From Ruegeria aquimaris (GTDB lineage: Bacteria > Pseudomonadota > Alphaproteobacteria > Rhodobacterales > Rhodobacteraceae): DNA of 64,000 nucleotides. Position numbers and translations under genes: made by a program. The notes under the pieces were generated by a model. That model had not been told where the DNA came from. It searched no databases and worked only from the letters and a program-made list of their open reading frames with translations. Shown here one piece after another: positions 15,549 through 24,970 of the stretch. The stretch spans positions 43,503 to 107,502 of the forward strand of contig NZ_JAOWLB010000017.1 in NCBI RefSeq assembly GCF_025751555.1, given 5' to 3'. How positions within the stretch are numbered: position 1 is the first letter of the stretch; each line of letters opens with the position of its first letter.

Positions 15549-17756
15549 ATGGTTCGTGCACTCCATCGCTGGCCGGGACTGCTGGCCCTCGCGCTCGTCA
15601 CCGTGCTCGCCCTGAGTGGCGCGGCGCTGTCGGTCTTTCCTGCGGCCGAGCGCATCGCCGCGCCGCAGGCAGAGGCTGGTCTGTCCGTCGCCACACTCGC
15701 GGACCGCATCCAAGCCGTCTATCCGGGCGTCGAGCAGATCCGCCGGTCGCCCTCAGGTCGGATCACCGCCTACTGGTTCGATCAGGGTGCGCCGGGCGCC
15801 GCCGTGATCGACCCGGCGACGGGCGAGGGCGTGGCCTCGGCCGACCCGAACCAGGCCGAACGCTGGCTGACCAACCTGCACCGGTCGCTGTTCCTCGGGG
15901 ATGGCGGCCGCATCGCCATGGCCGCGGGGGCGGCGGCGATGCTGGTCCTTTCGCTTACAGGCGCGGCACTGGTCTTGCGTCGGACGGGCGGTTGGCGACG
16001 CTGGTTCGCGCCTCTGCGGGGTTCATTCGTGGGCAGATTGCATGTCGAGATCGCGCGGAACGCGGTCATCGGCCTCATTCTGTCTTCAACCACAGCCCTC
16101 TGGATGACGGCGTCGACCTTCGATCTGCTTCCTGACGGCGGCACCATGCCCGCCTTCCCGGCTGAAGTGAGTGGCGAGACGGGGACTGCTTTCAAGCAGA
16201 TGAGAACCTTGCAGCAAACGCCCGTCACCGAGCTGCGCGAGCTGAGCTTTCCTTATCCCGGCGATTCGACGGACGTCTTCACGCTCAAGACCGAGCGGGG
16301 GACCGGCTATCTCGATCAGGGCACCGGCGCTCTGCTGGCCTGGTCCGATCTGACCGGGTGGGAGCGCGTCTCGGAAACCGTCTACATGCTGCACACCGGC
16401 CAGGGCGCGGCAACGCTAGGGCTGATTTTAGGGCTCATGGCGCTCGGCGTGCCGGCGATGAGCGCGACCGGCGTTCTGATCTGGTTGGCCGGGCGGCGGG
16501 GGCGGCCGCGCATTCGGGGCAACCAGCCCGCGGGGCGCGCCGAGACGATCCTGCTCGTCGGCAGCGAGGGCGGCAGCACCTGGGACTTCGCCGCGACCCT
16601 GCACGCTGCCCTGACCGAGACCGGGCAGAAAGTCCATGTCGGGCCGATGTCGGCCTTTGCGCCGCACCGCTACGCTGCAGCCCAACGGATCATCGTACTG
16701 GCGGCGACCTATGGCAACGGCGCGGCGCCGGCATCGGCCCAAGGGTTCCTCGATCGATTGGGCGCCCTTGACGCTGCACCGGACATGCCTCTGGCCGTGC
16801 TTGGCTTCGGCGACCGCAGCTTCCCGGCCTACTGCGCCTTCGCCAAGGCCGTTGCGATAGCGGCACAGGCGACGGGCTGGCAGGAGCTCCTGCCACTCGA
16901 CATGATCGATCGCCAGTCGCCGCAGGATTTCGCTCGCTGGGGCAACCTGCTCGGAGAGGCTCTCGGACTCGATCTTGCTCTGTCGCATCAACCGGGCCTG
17001 CCAAAAACCCAGACGCTGACCCTCATCTCAAGGCGGGATTACGGAGCCGCCGTGCAGGCCCCGACCGCGATCCTCCGCTTCGCTCTGCCGCGCGTCTCGC
17101 TCTGGCAGCGTCTGACCGGGGCCAGGTTCGCCCGGTTCCAGGCCGGCGACCTGATCGGGGTGCTGCCGAAAGGAAGCGCCGTGCCGCGGCTCTACTCTCT
17201 TGCCTCCACGCGGCGCGATGGCTTCATCGAGATCGTCGTGAGAAAGCATCCCGGCGGCCTCTGCTCGGGCCAGCTTGTGGCACTGCAGCCGGGCGACACG
17301 GTGACCGCCTTCCTCCGCCGCAACCCCGCTTTCCGTCCGGGCCGGGGCCGGACGCCGTTGATCCTGATCGGCGCCGGGGCCGGCATCGGGCCGCTAGCGG
17401 GCCTCATACGAGGCAATGCGCGCCGCAGGCCAGTCCACCTGTTCTTCGGCATGCGGCATCCCGACAGCGACTTCTTCTATGGCGAGGAATTGCCCGCCTG
17501 GCAGGAAGAGGGGCGTCTGACCTGGCTGGTCACGGCCGTCTCGCGCGGGATGCGACCGCACTACGTGCAGGACGCGCTACACGCCGAGGCAAGTCAGGTC
17601 GCGGAACTCATCCGCAACGGGGCTCGCGTTATGGTCTGCGGCGGGCGCGAGATGGCGGCGGGGGTGGCCGATGCGCTGGCGGAGATTCTCGCCCCGAGCG
17701 GACTCACGCCCGCGGTTCTGAAGGCGGAGGGGCGCTATATCGAAGATGTCTACTGA
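15549..17756 (+). CDS. PepSY-TM / flavodoxin / FAD-NAD(P) reductase fusion
   Basis: Start at ATG 15549, seven bases after GAGGAG. The 735-residue protein has an N-terminal PepSY-associated membrane part with about four helices (LHRWPGLLALALVTVLALSG at the start, LHRSLFLGDGGR in the middle), then a flavodoxin domain (about 330-470, VGSEGGSTWDFA, ATYGNGAAPAS), an FAD domain (PRLYSLAS, GLCSGQL) and an NAD(P) domain (LIGAGAGIGPLAG, VCGGREMAAGV). It would take electrons from cytoplasmic NAD(P)H through FAD and FMN to the membrane and on to periplasmic acceptors such as the DUF2271 protein. It overlaps apbE by 11 bases. Confidence 0.93.
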   Translation: MVRALHRWPGLLALALVTVLALSGAALSVFPAAERIAAPQAEAGLSVATLADRIQAVYPGVEQIRRSPSGRITAYWFDQGAPGAAVIDPATGEGVASADPNQAERWLTNLHRSLFLGDGGRIAMAAGAAAMLVLSLTGAALVLRRTGGWRRWFAPLRGSFVGRLHVEIARNAVIGLILSSTTALWMTASTFDLLPDGGTMPAFPAEVSGETGTAFKQMRTLQQTPVTELRELSFPYPGDSTDVFTLKTERGTGYLDQGTGALLAWSDLTGWERVSETVYMLHTGQGAATLGLILGLMALGVPAMSATGVLIWLAGRRGRPRIRGNQPAGRAETILLVGSEGGSTWDFAATLHAALTETGQKVHVGPMSAFAPHRYAAAQRIIVLAATYGNGAAPASAQGFLDRLGALDAAPDMPLAVLGFGDRSFPAYCAFAKAVAIAAQATGWQELLPLDMIDRQSPQDFARWGNLLGEALGLDLALSHQPGLPKTQTLTLISRRDYGAAVQAPTAILRFALPRVSLWQRLTGARFARFQAGDLIGVLPKGSAVPRLYSLASTRRDGFIEIVVRKHPGGLCSGQLVALQPGDTVTAFLRRNPAFRPGRGRTPLILIGAGAGIGPLAGLIRGNARRRPVHLFFGMRHPDSDFFYGEELPAWQEEGRLTWLVTAVSRGMRPHYVQDALHAEASQVAELIRNGARVMVCGGREMAAGVADALAEILAPSGLTPAVLKAEGRYIEDVY

Positions 17757-18696
17757 GTTGAAACGCATCGCCCTGAACGGCCCGACTATGAGCACGCGCT
17801 GGTCCGCGCTGCTCTTCGCGGAACCGGGTTTCAACTCCAATCTGCTCAGTACGGCGCTGCAAGCGGCCGTGGACGAGGTGGACACTCAAATGTCGACCTG
17901 GAACGCGGGCAGCGACCTGATGCGTCTCAACACGGCGCCGGTGGGCGACTGGGTTGCGGTTCCCGAACGCCTGCGCGCGGTCCTGCGTCTCGGCCTCGAG
18001 ATCGGCCGCGCCTCGGGCGGGGCGTTCGACATTGGCATGGGCGACGCGGTGACGGCCTGGGGCTTCGGGCCGGACACGGCGACACCCGAGGCCATCCGCG
18101 CGGCGAAGGGTGCATGCCGTCGACCGGCGCATGAGGTTCTGGAAATCGACGGCGCCCGTGTGCGCAAGTATGCGCCCATTGCGCTCGATCTCAACGGTAT
18201 TGCCAAGGGCTACGGCGTCGACCGGCTGGCCGAAACCCTGCGCGACTACGGAATCGCTGACGCCCTCGTCGGAATCGACGGCGAGATGCGGGCGATGGGG
18301 CTCCGGTCGGATGGCGAGTCGTGGACCATCGCGGTTGAGGCGCCGGACTCTGCGCGCCGGACGCCGCATTCGATCCTCGCGCTGCAGGATGCCGCCGTCG
18401 CCACCTCGGGCGATTACCGCCACTGGGTCGAGGTGCAGGGACGCCGCCTGTCCCACACCATGGATCCGAGGCGGGGTGCGCCGCTGATCGTCTCGCCGGC
18501 CTCCGTCACCGTGGTGGCCCAAACCTGTGCCGAGGCCGATGCCTGGGCGACGGCCCTGATGGTGGCCGGGCCTGAGAGAGGAGCCGAGCTTGCAAAAAGA
18601 TGCGGAATCGACGTCCTGTTCCTGATGCGCGATGATGCGGGCCACGCAAGGGGCGTGAGAGTCGGACGACTTTTTTCGGAGAGCCAGGGCCGATGA
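17746..18696 (+). CDS. apbE: ApbE-type FAD:protein FMN transferase
   Basis: A 316-residue ApbE family enzyme: the FAD-binding regions (SGGAFDIGMGDAV, LDLNGIAKGYGVDRLAE), the SHTMDPRRGAPL motif and the metal-binding AEADAWATALMV segment are all present. ApbE attaches FMN covalently to Ser or Thr of target proteins outside the cytoplasm. No typical signal peptide is seen, so export or a cytosolic role is open; some ApbE proteins act without one. Its likely target is the DUF2271 protein in the same operon. Confidence 0.93.
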   Translation: MSTELKRIALNGPTMSTRWSALLFAEPGFNSNLLSTALQAAVDEVDTQMSTWNAGSDLMRLNTAPVGDWVAVPERLRAVLRLGLEIGRASGGAFDIGMGDAVTAWGFGPDTATPEAIRAAKGACRRPAHEVLEIDGARVRKYAPIALDLNGIAKGYGVDRLAETLRDYGIADALVGIDGEMRAMGLRSDGESWTIAVEAPDSARRTPHSILALQDAAVATSGDYRHWVEVQGRRLSHTMDPRRGAPLIVSPASVTVVAQTCAEADAWATALMVAGPERGAELAKRCGIDVLFLMRDDAGHARGVRVGRLFSESQGR

Positions 18697-18864
18697 TTGC
18701 CGGATCCGCTTAGGGCCAGCCGATATTGGTCGCTTTAACAAGCACCTCCGATGACCTTTGCGATCAATCCTGTCAGGCTGATTGGCTCTATTCGTACGCC
18801 GGCTGCCAGCGACTAACCTTGCGCATCGCCTTGCCGGTCAGGAATTGCCCGCAGAACTCCATCT

Positions 18865-20028
18865 TCAATGCGCAGGAATCAGTACGGCGGCCAAAGGCTC
18901 GAGAACGAATGCCCCGGCCTGGACCAATACGGGATCTCTTTCGCCACGCATTCTTGGGAACACCGTGACCAATCCCACAAACCGGCTATGCATCGTCGCG
19001 TCTGGTGATGTTACGTCAGATATATCTATGACTCGGATCCCGTTGATTTTCGCCAAGGCCTGTACTCGTGGATCCTGCACGTCGCGGGTGCCGAGCCTGC
19101 TACGCGATCCGGTGAGGCGGGCGGAAATCGTCAAAGCACGATCATCTGGTGCGACGAGTAATGTTAACGGTGGATCGAGAGGTCCGATGATCTCCATCTG
19201 TCTCCGAAACACATCGATATCGATGTCTGGTGCTGCGAGCACTACATCTCCCAGACGTTCAATCGTCCGGTCCTGACCTGTAAGCCGTAGCTGCCGCAAC
19301 GCTTCGACGACGAGCATTGCCCCCATGGAGTGTCCGAAAAGGGTAATGCGCCCCACTTGCGGCTGACCCGCAAGCGTGTTGAGGACATGCACCAGATCAT
19401 CTCGTGAATAGGTGATCGCATCTCGATCGGCAACGTAGCCCGTGACAGATGCCGCCGAGGGCCACGCGAAGAGAACTGGCGCATCATCCAATCCACCATC
19501 GGCCACAAGTTGGGCCAAACGGAAGAGCGACTCCTGGAAGTTGTAGTTGTAACCATGGACGAATATGACGACGTCTCGCTTGCCCGGCTTGAGCCGTACG
19601 GCACCGGCCGCGACGCTTGCAGTGCCCAATTCTGAAGTCGGTCGAATTTCACGCTCTGTCACGACGAATTTTTTGGCCGGATCTGGGTCGCCCTTTGACC
19701 ACTCGATACGGGTGAGTTTGTGATTGGGCGGGACGGATAACGTGAACCTCTCGAGTTGCAGCTTGTGAGAGCGCAGATCGGAATAGCTGTGAGACATGAC
19801 GTCGAACCGCCGATTGGTGACGACGTCAATTGTCACGAAGCTGGCAGCGGAACTCTCGTCTGGCACAACGGCAAGGACCTCGGGACCAGGCCGCAGTGCA
19901 CAACCCGGCAAAGCCAAGAAGGTCAGAACGAGCAACAGGGGCAAACCTCCAAGGTGCCCCATCTCCCTCGCAACGTCAGCGATCCGCTCTGGCACATGGC
20001 TCGTGGGTTTAGGCAAATGGGCGCACAT
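18865..20028 (-). CDS. DUF900-type alpha/beta-hydrolase lipoprotein
   Basis: A 387-residue protein of the DUF900 alpha/beta-hydrolase type: VVIFVHGYNYNFQESLFRLAQ with the oxyanion segment, nucleophile motif GHSMG, and late His in the C-terminal third. The N-terminus has a hydrophobic stretch ending in the lipobox LPGC, so it is probably membrane-anchored. ATG 20028 follows the ABC permease stop by four bases; an alternative start at 19962 would give a more standard lipoprotein signal. It is the last gene of the eight-gene minus-strand operon. Substrate unknown. Confidence 0.82.
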   Translation of the reverse strand: MCAHLPKPTSHVPERIADVAREMGHLGGLPLLLVLTFLALPGCALRPGPEVLAVVPDESSAASFVTIDVVTNRRFDVMSHSYSDLRSHKLQLERFTLSVPPNHKLTRIEWSKGDPDPAKKFVVTEREIRPTSELGTASVAAGAVRLKPGKRDVVIFVHGYNYNFQESLFRLAQLVADGGLDDAPVLFAWPSAASVTGYVADRDAITYSRDDLVHVLNTLAGQPQVGRITLFGHSMGAMLVVEALRQLRLTGQDRTIERLGDVVLAAPDIDIDVFRRQMEIIGPLDPPLTLLVAPDDRALTISARLTGSRSRLGTRDVQDPRVQALAKINGIRVIDISDVTSPDATMHSRFVGLVTVFPRMRGERDPVLVQAGAFVLEPLAAVLIPAH

Positions 20029-20032
20029 CGCT

Positions 20033-21157
20033 TCACCCTGCCAAGCTCATGGATCGGCGGAACAGCAGAAGACTGGCCACGAAGAATGTGGTTCCGAGCC
20101 CCGCCATCAGCGCAAGTTCGACCCAGACTGAACCCAGACCAGCGCCGCGGAAGACGACGGCTTTTGCGAAAGCCAGAAAATGGCGCGAGGGAAGCGCCAG
20201 AGTGAGGCGTTGGACGAGGTCGGGTTGACTTTCGATTGCACCCATCCCGCCAGAGAGCATGATGATCGGAATGATCACCATGATGACCAGCAGCGCGAAT
20301 TGCGCCATACTGCGCGCCATTGTGCCGAGGAACATACCAATGGCCGCCGCAGCGGCCAGATAGACCGTGGTACCTGCCAAAAGCAGTGCGACAGACCCCT
20401 GCATAGGTACGTGAAGCAATCCCTGAACCACGAACAGAAGCGATAGCGTGAAAGCGGCAAGCACCACGATCACATTGGCCAAAACCTTTGAAAGTGCGAT
20501 CTCCAATGGCGTCAGCGGCATCACCATGAGATGCTCGATCGTGCCTTGCTCGCGCTCGCGCAACATTGCTGCGCCGGTCAACACGATGGTCAGGAGCGAT
20601 AGCTGGTTAAGAAGCGAAGACACGGATTTGAACCAGACCGGATCACCGTTCGGATTGAAAGCGCGGCGGAGCTCCAACGCCAGTGGTGGGGTAGGCGCAT
20701 CCGGATTGCCGGTTAGGAAAGCGCGCGTTTCCGCAGCCAGGATATTGGCGATGTAGTCGGTTCCAAGCTGCGCCTGGCTGACGGCGGTCGCGTCGACTTC
20801 AAGTTGAGCGACAGGCATCACGCCAGAAATCACATCGGCCTCGAAACCCGGTGGGAAGCCGAGGGTGAACATGATTCTGCCTTCGTCCATCGCCGCCGCC
20901 GCTTCTTCGGCACCCAGCAAGAGCGGTTGCTGGAACCAGGGTGGATCGAGCGCATCCGCGATTTGCCGGGTGAGAGTGGAGCCGTCCTCGTCGACGATCG
21001 CGACGGCGGCATTGTAGACCGTATCGCCCGCGCCGCTGGCCTCCAGGATAACGGCGACGATGAACGACCACAGGATCAACACCACCATCACCGGGTCGCC
21101 CAAGACACTCTTCAGTTCCTTTCCCGCAAGCCAGAAGATGTTGAGAACACTGCGCAC
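20033..21157 (-). CDS. yhhJ: ABC-2 type permease, YhhJ-like
   Basis: Start at GTG 21157 with AGGAG upstream; the frame stays open far above it, but there it runs through the RbbA-type gene in another frame. The 374-residue product has the ABC-2 plan: one N-terminal helix (about 20-40), a large outward domain, then five or six helices from about 180. The conserved LREREQGTIEHLMVMPLTPLEIALSK segment (the EREQGT motif) is present. It pairs with the permease half of the RbbA-like protein and the HlyD adaptor as an exporter. Confidence 0.9.
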   Translation of the reverse strand: MRSVLNIFWLAGKELKSVLGDPVMVVLILWSFIVAVILEASGAGDTVYNAAVAIVDEDGSTLTRQIADALDPPWFQQPLLLGAEEAAAAMDEGRIMFTLGFPPGFEADVISGVMPVAQLEVDATAVSQAQLGTDYIANILAAETRAFLTGNPDAPTPPLALELRRAFNPNGDPVWFKSVSSLLNQLSLLTIVLTGAAMLREREQGTIEHLMVMPLTPLEIALSKVLANVIVVLAAFTLSLLFVVQGLLHVPMQGSVALLLAGTTVYLAAAAAIGMFLGTMARSMAQFALLVIMVIIPIIMLSGGMGAIESQPDLVQRLTLALPSRHFLAFAKAVVFRGAGLGSVWVELALMAGLGTTFFVASLLLFRRSMSLAG

Positions 21158-21159
21158 CG

Positions 21160-23925
21160 CTACTTCTCCTGCTTCTTCAGAAGAATGATCGCGAACGCGG
21201 TCAGTACCGGACCGAACGCGGCAAGACGCAAGAGATGACCGGACAGGTCCGACAGGCCCAACCCCTTGGTGAAGGTTCCGACGCTCAGGCCCATGTACCA
21301 GGTCGTGGGCCAGAACGTGCCGAGGATGCGCGCGGGGCCTTCGAGCGATGAGACAGGCGTGATCATGCCTGAGAATTGCAATGTCGGCATCACCGACAGG
21401 ATTGCCGCAGCAAAAACGGCGGTGACCTGCGTGCTGGTCATCATGGAAACCAGAAGGCCATACCCTGTGGCGGCGAAGGCATAGACCAACGCGCCGATGA
21501 CCAGCGCCGCCGGGCTGCCCTTGAGCGGTACGCCCAATACCGTGACCACCAGCACCGTCAGGATCACGAAGTTCAGGAGCGTGATGGCGACATAGACGAG
21601 TTGCTTGCCGATCAGGAACTCGGCCCGACCGGTGGGGGTGACGTAGAAATTGGTGATCGTCCCGATCTCCTTTTCCCGCGCCACGCTGACGGCCATCAGG
21701 ATTGCGGGGAAGAGAAGCAGCAAAAGCGGCGGGATCGAGGGCCCGATGGCGGGCAGGCTCTCCATCGCCGGATTGTAGTGAAACCGCGGCGCCAGTTGCG
21801 CGGGTGGGGCCAGGTCCTGCCGGGCTGAAGCACCAAGTCCGGTCAAGGCCAGCGCGGACTGCGCTCCTGTGGTCAGGATGTGTAAATGCGCGCCCTCGAC
21901 ATAGCTTTCCACCGTACCGGCGCGGCTGGTGTCGGAGCCGTCGACCAGCGCCGCGATCTCGGTCGCCTCGCTGCGCCGCACGGACCGCCCGAAATCGAGC
22001 GGGATCTGAAGCGCAAGTGCAAGTTCTCCGCTGGCCGTGCGGCGGTCGAGTTCCTCGGCACTGGCAATGGCAGGGCGTTCGAGGAACCATTCGGATTGCT
22101 CGAAGCCCGACAGGTAGGCGCGGCTTTCGGGACTCCGGTCCTGATCGAAGGCGGCGAAGGGAATTTCGCGCACCTCCTGCGAGATGCCGAAAGACATGAT
22201 CAGCAGCAGGACGGCGCTGCCGACGAAGGAAAAAACCAGCCGGACCGGATCGCGCCGCACCTGCATCGCCTCGCGGGTGGTGAAGGCGAAAAGCCGCCCG
22301 AGACTGAAGCGGGATGCCGGGTGGGTCGCGGGCGGCACCGTTTCTGACGTCAGTGCGGTGCCGCTGCCCGATGCTTCTGATGGCATAGCGTCCAACATGT
22401 GGCCGATAAAGGCGTCTTCAAGTGTTGCCGCACCGCGATCCTCGATGATTTCCCGCGGCGGGCCCGTAACAAGAACCTTTCCGGCGTGCATCAAAGATAT
22501 CCGGTCACAGCGCATTCCCTCATCCATGAAATGCGTCGAGATGAAGATCGTCACCCCGTCCTTGCGAGCGAGTTCCGTCAGCATGTCCCAGAACGCATCG
22601 CGCGCCTGCGGATCGACGCCTGAGGTCGGCTCGTCGAGGATCAGGATATCAGGGCTGTGGATCACCGCGACGGCCAGCGACAGGCGTTGCCGAACCCCGA
22701 GCGGCAACGCAGCGGCGGTCTGATCGAGGTAAGGAACAAGCCCGAAATGCGGGACCAGCTCGGCCATGCGCTGTTCGGTCAGGTCGGGGCCGAGATGAAA
22801 GAGGCGGGCGTGCAGCAACAGGTTTTCGCGAACCGTCAACTCGCCATAGAGCGAGAAAGATTGCGACATGAACCCGACCCGACGGCGCGCCTCGAGGTTC
22901 TGTGCGTCGACCGGTCGTCCGAAAATCCACGCCTCGCCCTCGGTAGCTGGCAGAAGCCCTGTCAGCATCTTCATCGTCGTGGTCTTGCCGCAGCCGTTCG
23001 AGCCGAGAAAGCCGAAGATTTCACCGCGCTGGATCTCGAAGCTGACTGCATCCACGGCGGTGAAGTTGTCGAAACGTTTGGTCAGGCCGCTGGCCCGGAT
23101 TGCTGGCGGGGTATCGCGAGCGGTGGTATGGGCCTGTGCGACACGTGCCTCACTCTGCGCAGTCACATCACCGCCCAGAAGCGCGACATAGGCGGAGCCG
23201 ACGGTGGCGGTTCCGGTCTGAGCCATCATGTCGCTCGGGTTCGCCTCGGCCAGCACCTTGCCGTCATTCATGGCGATCAGATGCTCGAAACCTTCCGCCT
23301 CCTCCATGTAAGCGGTGGAGACCAGGACGCTCATTTGCGGACGATCCCTGCGGATCGCGGCGATCAGATCCCAGAACTGGCGCCGCGACAGCGGGTCGAC
23401 GCCGGTGGTTGGCTCATCGAGCAGAAGGAAATCCGGATCGTGGATCAGGGCCGCGCACAGTCCCAGTTTTTGTTTCATGCCGCCCGAGAGCTTGCCCGCC
23501 GGGCGGTCGAGAAACGGCGCGAGGCCGGTGGCGCGGGTCAGCCGGTCTATGCGCATGGCACGCTCGGCTCGGCCCTGGCCGAAGAGCTTGCCAAAGAATT
23601 CGAGGTTCTCGCGGATACTCAGATCGTGGTAGAGGTTCTTGCCTAGGCCCTGCGGCATGAAGGCGATGCGCCGCCCCATCTCAGTTCGGACACCGGCACT
23701 GGACATATTCCCGCCCAGCGTCTCGATTCGACCGGTCTGCAGCTTCTTGGCTCCGGCGATGAGGCCCATCAGGGTCGATTTTCCGACGCCGTCGGGCCCA
23801 ATCAGGCCGACCATGCGCCCCATCGGGATCCTCAGCGTCACATCGCTGAGGGCAATCACTTTGCCATAGCGATGGCTCACCGCCGCCAGAGAAGCGACGG
23901 GCCCGGGGTTCTCAGAGCCTGTCAT
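21160..23925 (-). CDS. rbbA: RbbA-like fusion of two ABC ATPases and a permease
   Basis: A 921-residue protein, close to the length of E. coli RbbA. ATPase 1 (about 10-240) has Walker A GPDGVGKS at 43-50, signature LSGGMKQKL and DEPTTGVDP. ATPase 2 (about 280-500) has Walker A GSNGCGKT near 307, signature LPLGVRQRL and DEPTSGVDP. A permease part with about six helices follows from 545, including VAREKEIGTITNFYVTPT. RbbA has been described as a ribosome-associated ATPase, but the yhiI-rbbA-yhhJ arrangement equally fits a tripartite exporter. It overlaps the HlyD gene by four bases. Confidence 0.93.
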   Translation of the reverse strand: MTGSENPGPVASLAAVSHRYGKVIALSDVTLRIPMGRMVGLIGPDGVGKSTLMGLIAGAKKLQTGRIETLGGNMSSAGVRTEMGRRIAFMPQGLGKNLYHDLSIRENLEFFGKLFGQGRAERAMRIDRLTRATGLAPFLDRPAGKLSGGMKQKLGLCAALIHDPDFLLLDEPTTGVDPLSRRQFWDLIAAIRRDRPQMSVLVSTAYMEEAEGFEHLIAMNDGKVLAEANPSDMMAQTGTATVGSAYVALLGGDVTAQSEARVAQAHTTARDTPPAIRASGLTKRFDNFTAVDAVSFEIQRGEIFGFLGSNGCGKTTTMKMLTGLLPATEGEAWIFGRPVDAQNLEARRRVGFMSQSFSLYGELTVRENLLLHARLFHLGPDLTEQRMAELVPHFGLVPYLDQTAAALPLGVRQRLSLAVAVIHSPDILILDEPTSGVDPQARDAFWDMLTELARKDGVTIFISTHFMDEGMRCDRISLMHAGKVLVTGPPREIIEDRGAATLEDAFIGHMLDAMPSEASGSGTALTSETVPPATHPASRFSLGRLFAFTTREAMQVRRDPVRLVFSFVGSAVLLLIMSFGISQEVREIPFAAFDQDRSPESRAYLSGFEQSEWFLERPAIASAEELDRRTASGELALALQIPLDFGRSVRRSEATEIAALVDGSDTSRAGTVESYVEGAHLHILTTGAQSALALTGLGASARQDLAPPAQLAPRFHYNPAMESLPAIGPSIPPLLLLLFPAILMAVSVAREKEIGTITNFYVTPTGRAEFLIGKQLVYVAITLLNFVILTVLVVTVLGVPLKGSPAALVIGALVYAFAATGYGLLVSMMTSTQVTAVFAAAILSVMPTLQFSGMITPVSSLEGPARILGTFWPTTWYMGLSVGTFTKGLGLSDLSGHLLRLAAFGPVLTAFAIILLKKQEK

Positions 23926-24968
23926 TGCCCGGTCTCGCTTGCGCCGTCACCCGTCACCGGTGCGGGCAAGACTGCCGCCACGGGCGGTGTCAGCCCATCG
24001 GGCCAATCGGGCAAGTTGCCATCGGGGCCGACCAGGCGGACCCAGGCGACCCCGCGCACACCTGTCTTGACCTGGGCAAGACGGGCTTCAACGAGGTGCT
24101 GCGGAATACGGACGCGAACCCGGAACATCAGGCTTTCGCGCTCTTCGATGGTCTCAACCTGCTTGGGCGTGAACTGGGCTTGTGGTGCGACGAAGCTGAC
24201 GGTGGCGGGGACAGCGACATCGGGCATGACATCGACGACGATACGTGCCTCATCGCCCAGCCGGACGCGCGGCGCCGAAGTCGCCGGCAGAAAGAACTCC
24301 ATGTAAACATTGCCGAGGCTCACGAGCGTCAGCACCTTACCGCCGCTGCCCAGAACCTCGCCGAGCTGCGAAAGGCGGTAAAGGACGCGACCAGCCTCGG
24401 GCGCATGGAGCGTGCTGTCGGCGATGCGCGCCTCGATCTCTCGCAGGTTCGCGATATCGGCATCGACCGCGCGTTCCTTTGCGCGCGCTTCAGCCTGTGC
24501 GGCGGCGAGGCTGGCCTCGGCCACCTGAGCTTCGGTCCGGCGGATGTCGTAGTTCGCCTTGGAGATCACGTCACGCCCGCTTAGCTCTTCGGCGCGCGCG
24601 AGCTCGGTTTGGGCGAGCGCGAGGCTCGCCTCGGCCTTGGTTATGCCGGCCTGTGCCACGGCTACTGCGGCCTCTGCACTGGCCACCGCCGCCTCGGCGC
24701 GCGCCTTTTGCGCTTCGAGTTCGGTTGTGTCCATGACGGCAAGAACGTCGCCCGCGGCGACGAGATCGCCCTCCTGCACCGCGATCGTGGCCACACGTCC
24801 GGGAAGACGGGTCGAGACATCGACGAGATCGGCTTCAACCCTGCCGTTGCCCCGCGCGAACCCCTCTGGCGGCAGGCCGCTCGGTGCCAAGAAGATCGAC
24901 CAAAGGGCATAGCCCATGAATCCCGCAAGTACAGCGAGAACAAGCGCGATTGAAATCTTGCGTGACAT
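23922..24968 (-). CDS. yhiI: HlyD/YhiI-family periplasmic adaptor
   Basis: A 348-residue adaptor: N-terminal membrane anchor (about 6-26), split lipoyl/biotinyl-like domain (GRVATIAVQEGDLVAAGDVLAVMD and the C-terminal GRVLYRLSQLGEVLGSGGKVLTLV), a long Ala/Glu-rich coiled-coil hairpin (about 80-170), and a beta-barrel. It links inner-membrane ABC exporters to the outer membrane. Gene order HlyD, RbbA, permease is that of E. coli yhiI-rbbA-yhhJ. Starts two bases after the LOG gene stop. Confidence 0.93.
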   Translation of the reverse strand: MSRKISIALVLAVLAGFMGYALWSIFLAPSGLPPEGFARGNGRVEADLVDVSTRLPGRVATIAVQEGDLVAAGDVLAVMDTTELEAQKARAEAAVASAEAAVAVAQAGITKAEASLALAQTELARAEELSGRDVISKANYDIRRTEAQVAEASLAAAQAEARAKERAVDADIANLREIEARIADSTLHAPEAGRVLYRLSQLGEVLGSGGKVLTLVSLGNVYMEFFLPATSAPRVRLGDEARIVVDVMPDVAVPATVSFVAPQAQFTPKQVETIEERESLMFRVRVRIPQHLVEARLAQVKTGVRGVAWVRLVGPDGNLPDWPDGLTPPVAAVLPAPVTGDGASETGQ

Positions 24969-24970
24969 CT

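Noticed and set aside
14569..15561. Open frame of 330 codons on the minus strand
   Set aside because: Opposes the second PepSY and DUF2271 genes, both with signal peptides, domains and good ribosome sites.
18726..19276. Two plus-strand frames at the end of the hydrolase gene
   Set aside because: They overlap the hydrolase on the other strand and the apbE-hydrolase gap. No family resemblance; possibly remnants but not supportable.
22657..23646. Open frame of 329 codons on the plus strand
   Set aside because: Antisense to the second ATPase region of the RbbA-like gene; composition is typical of antisense frames.
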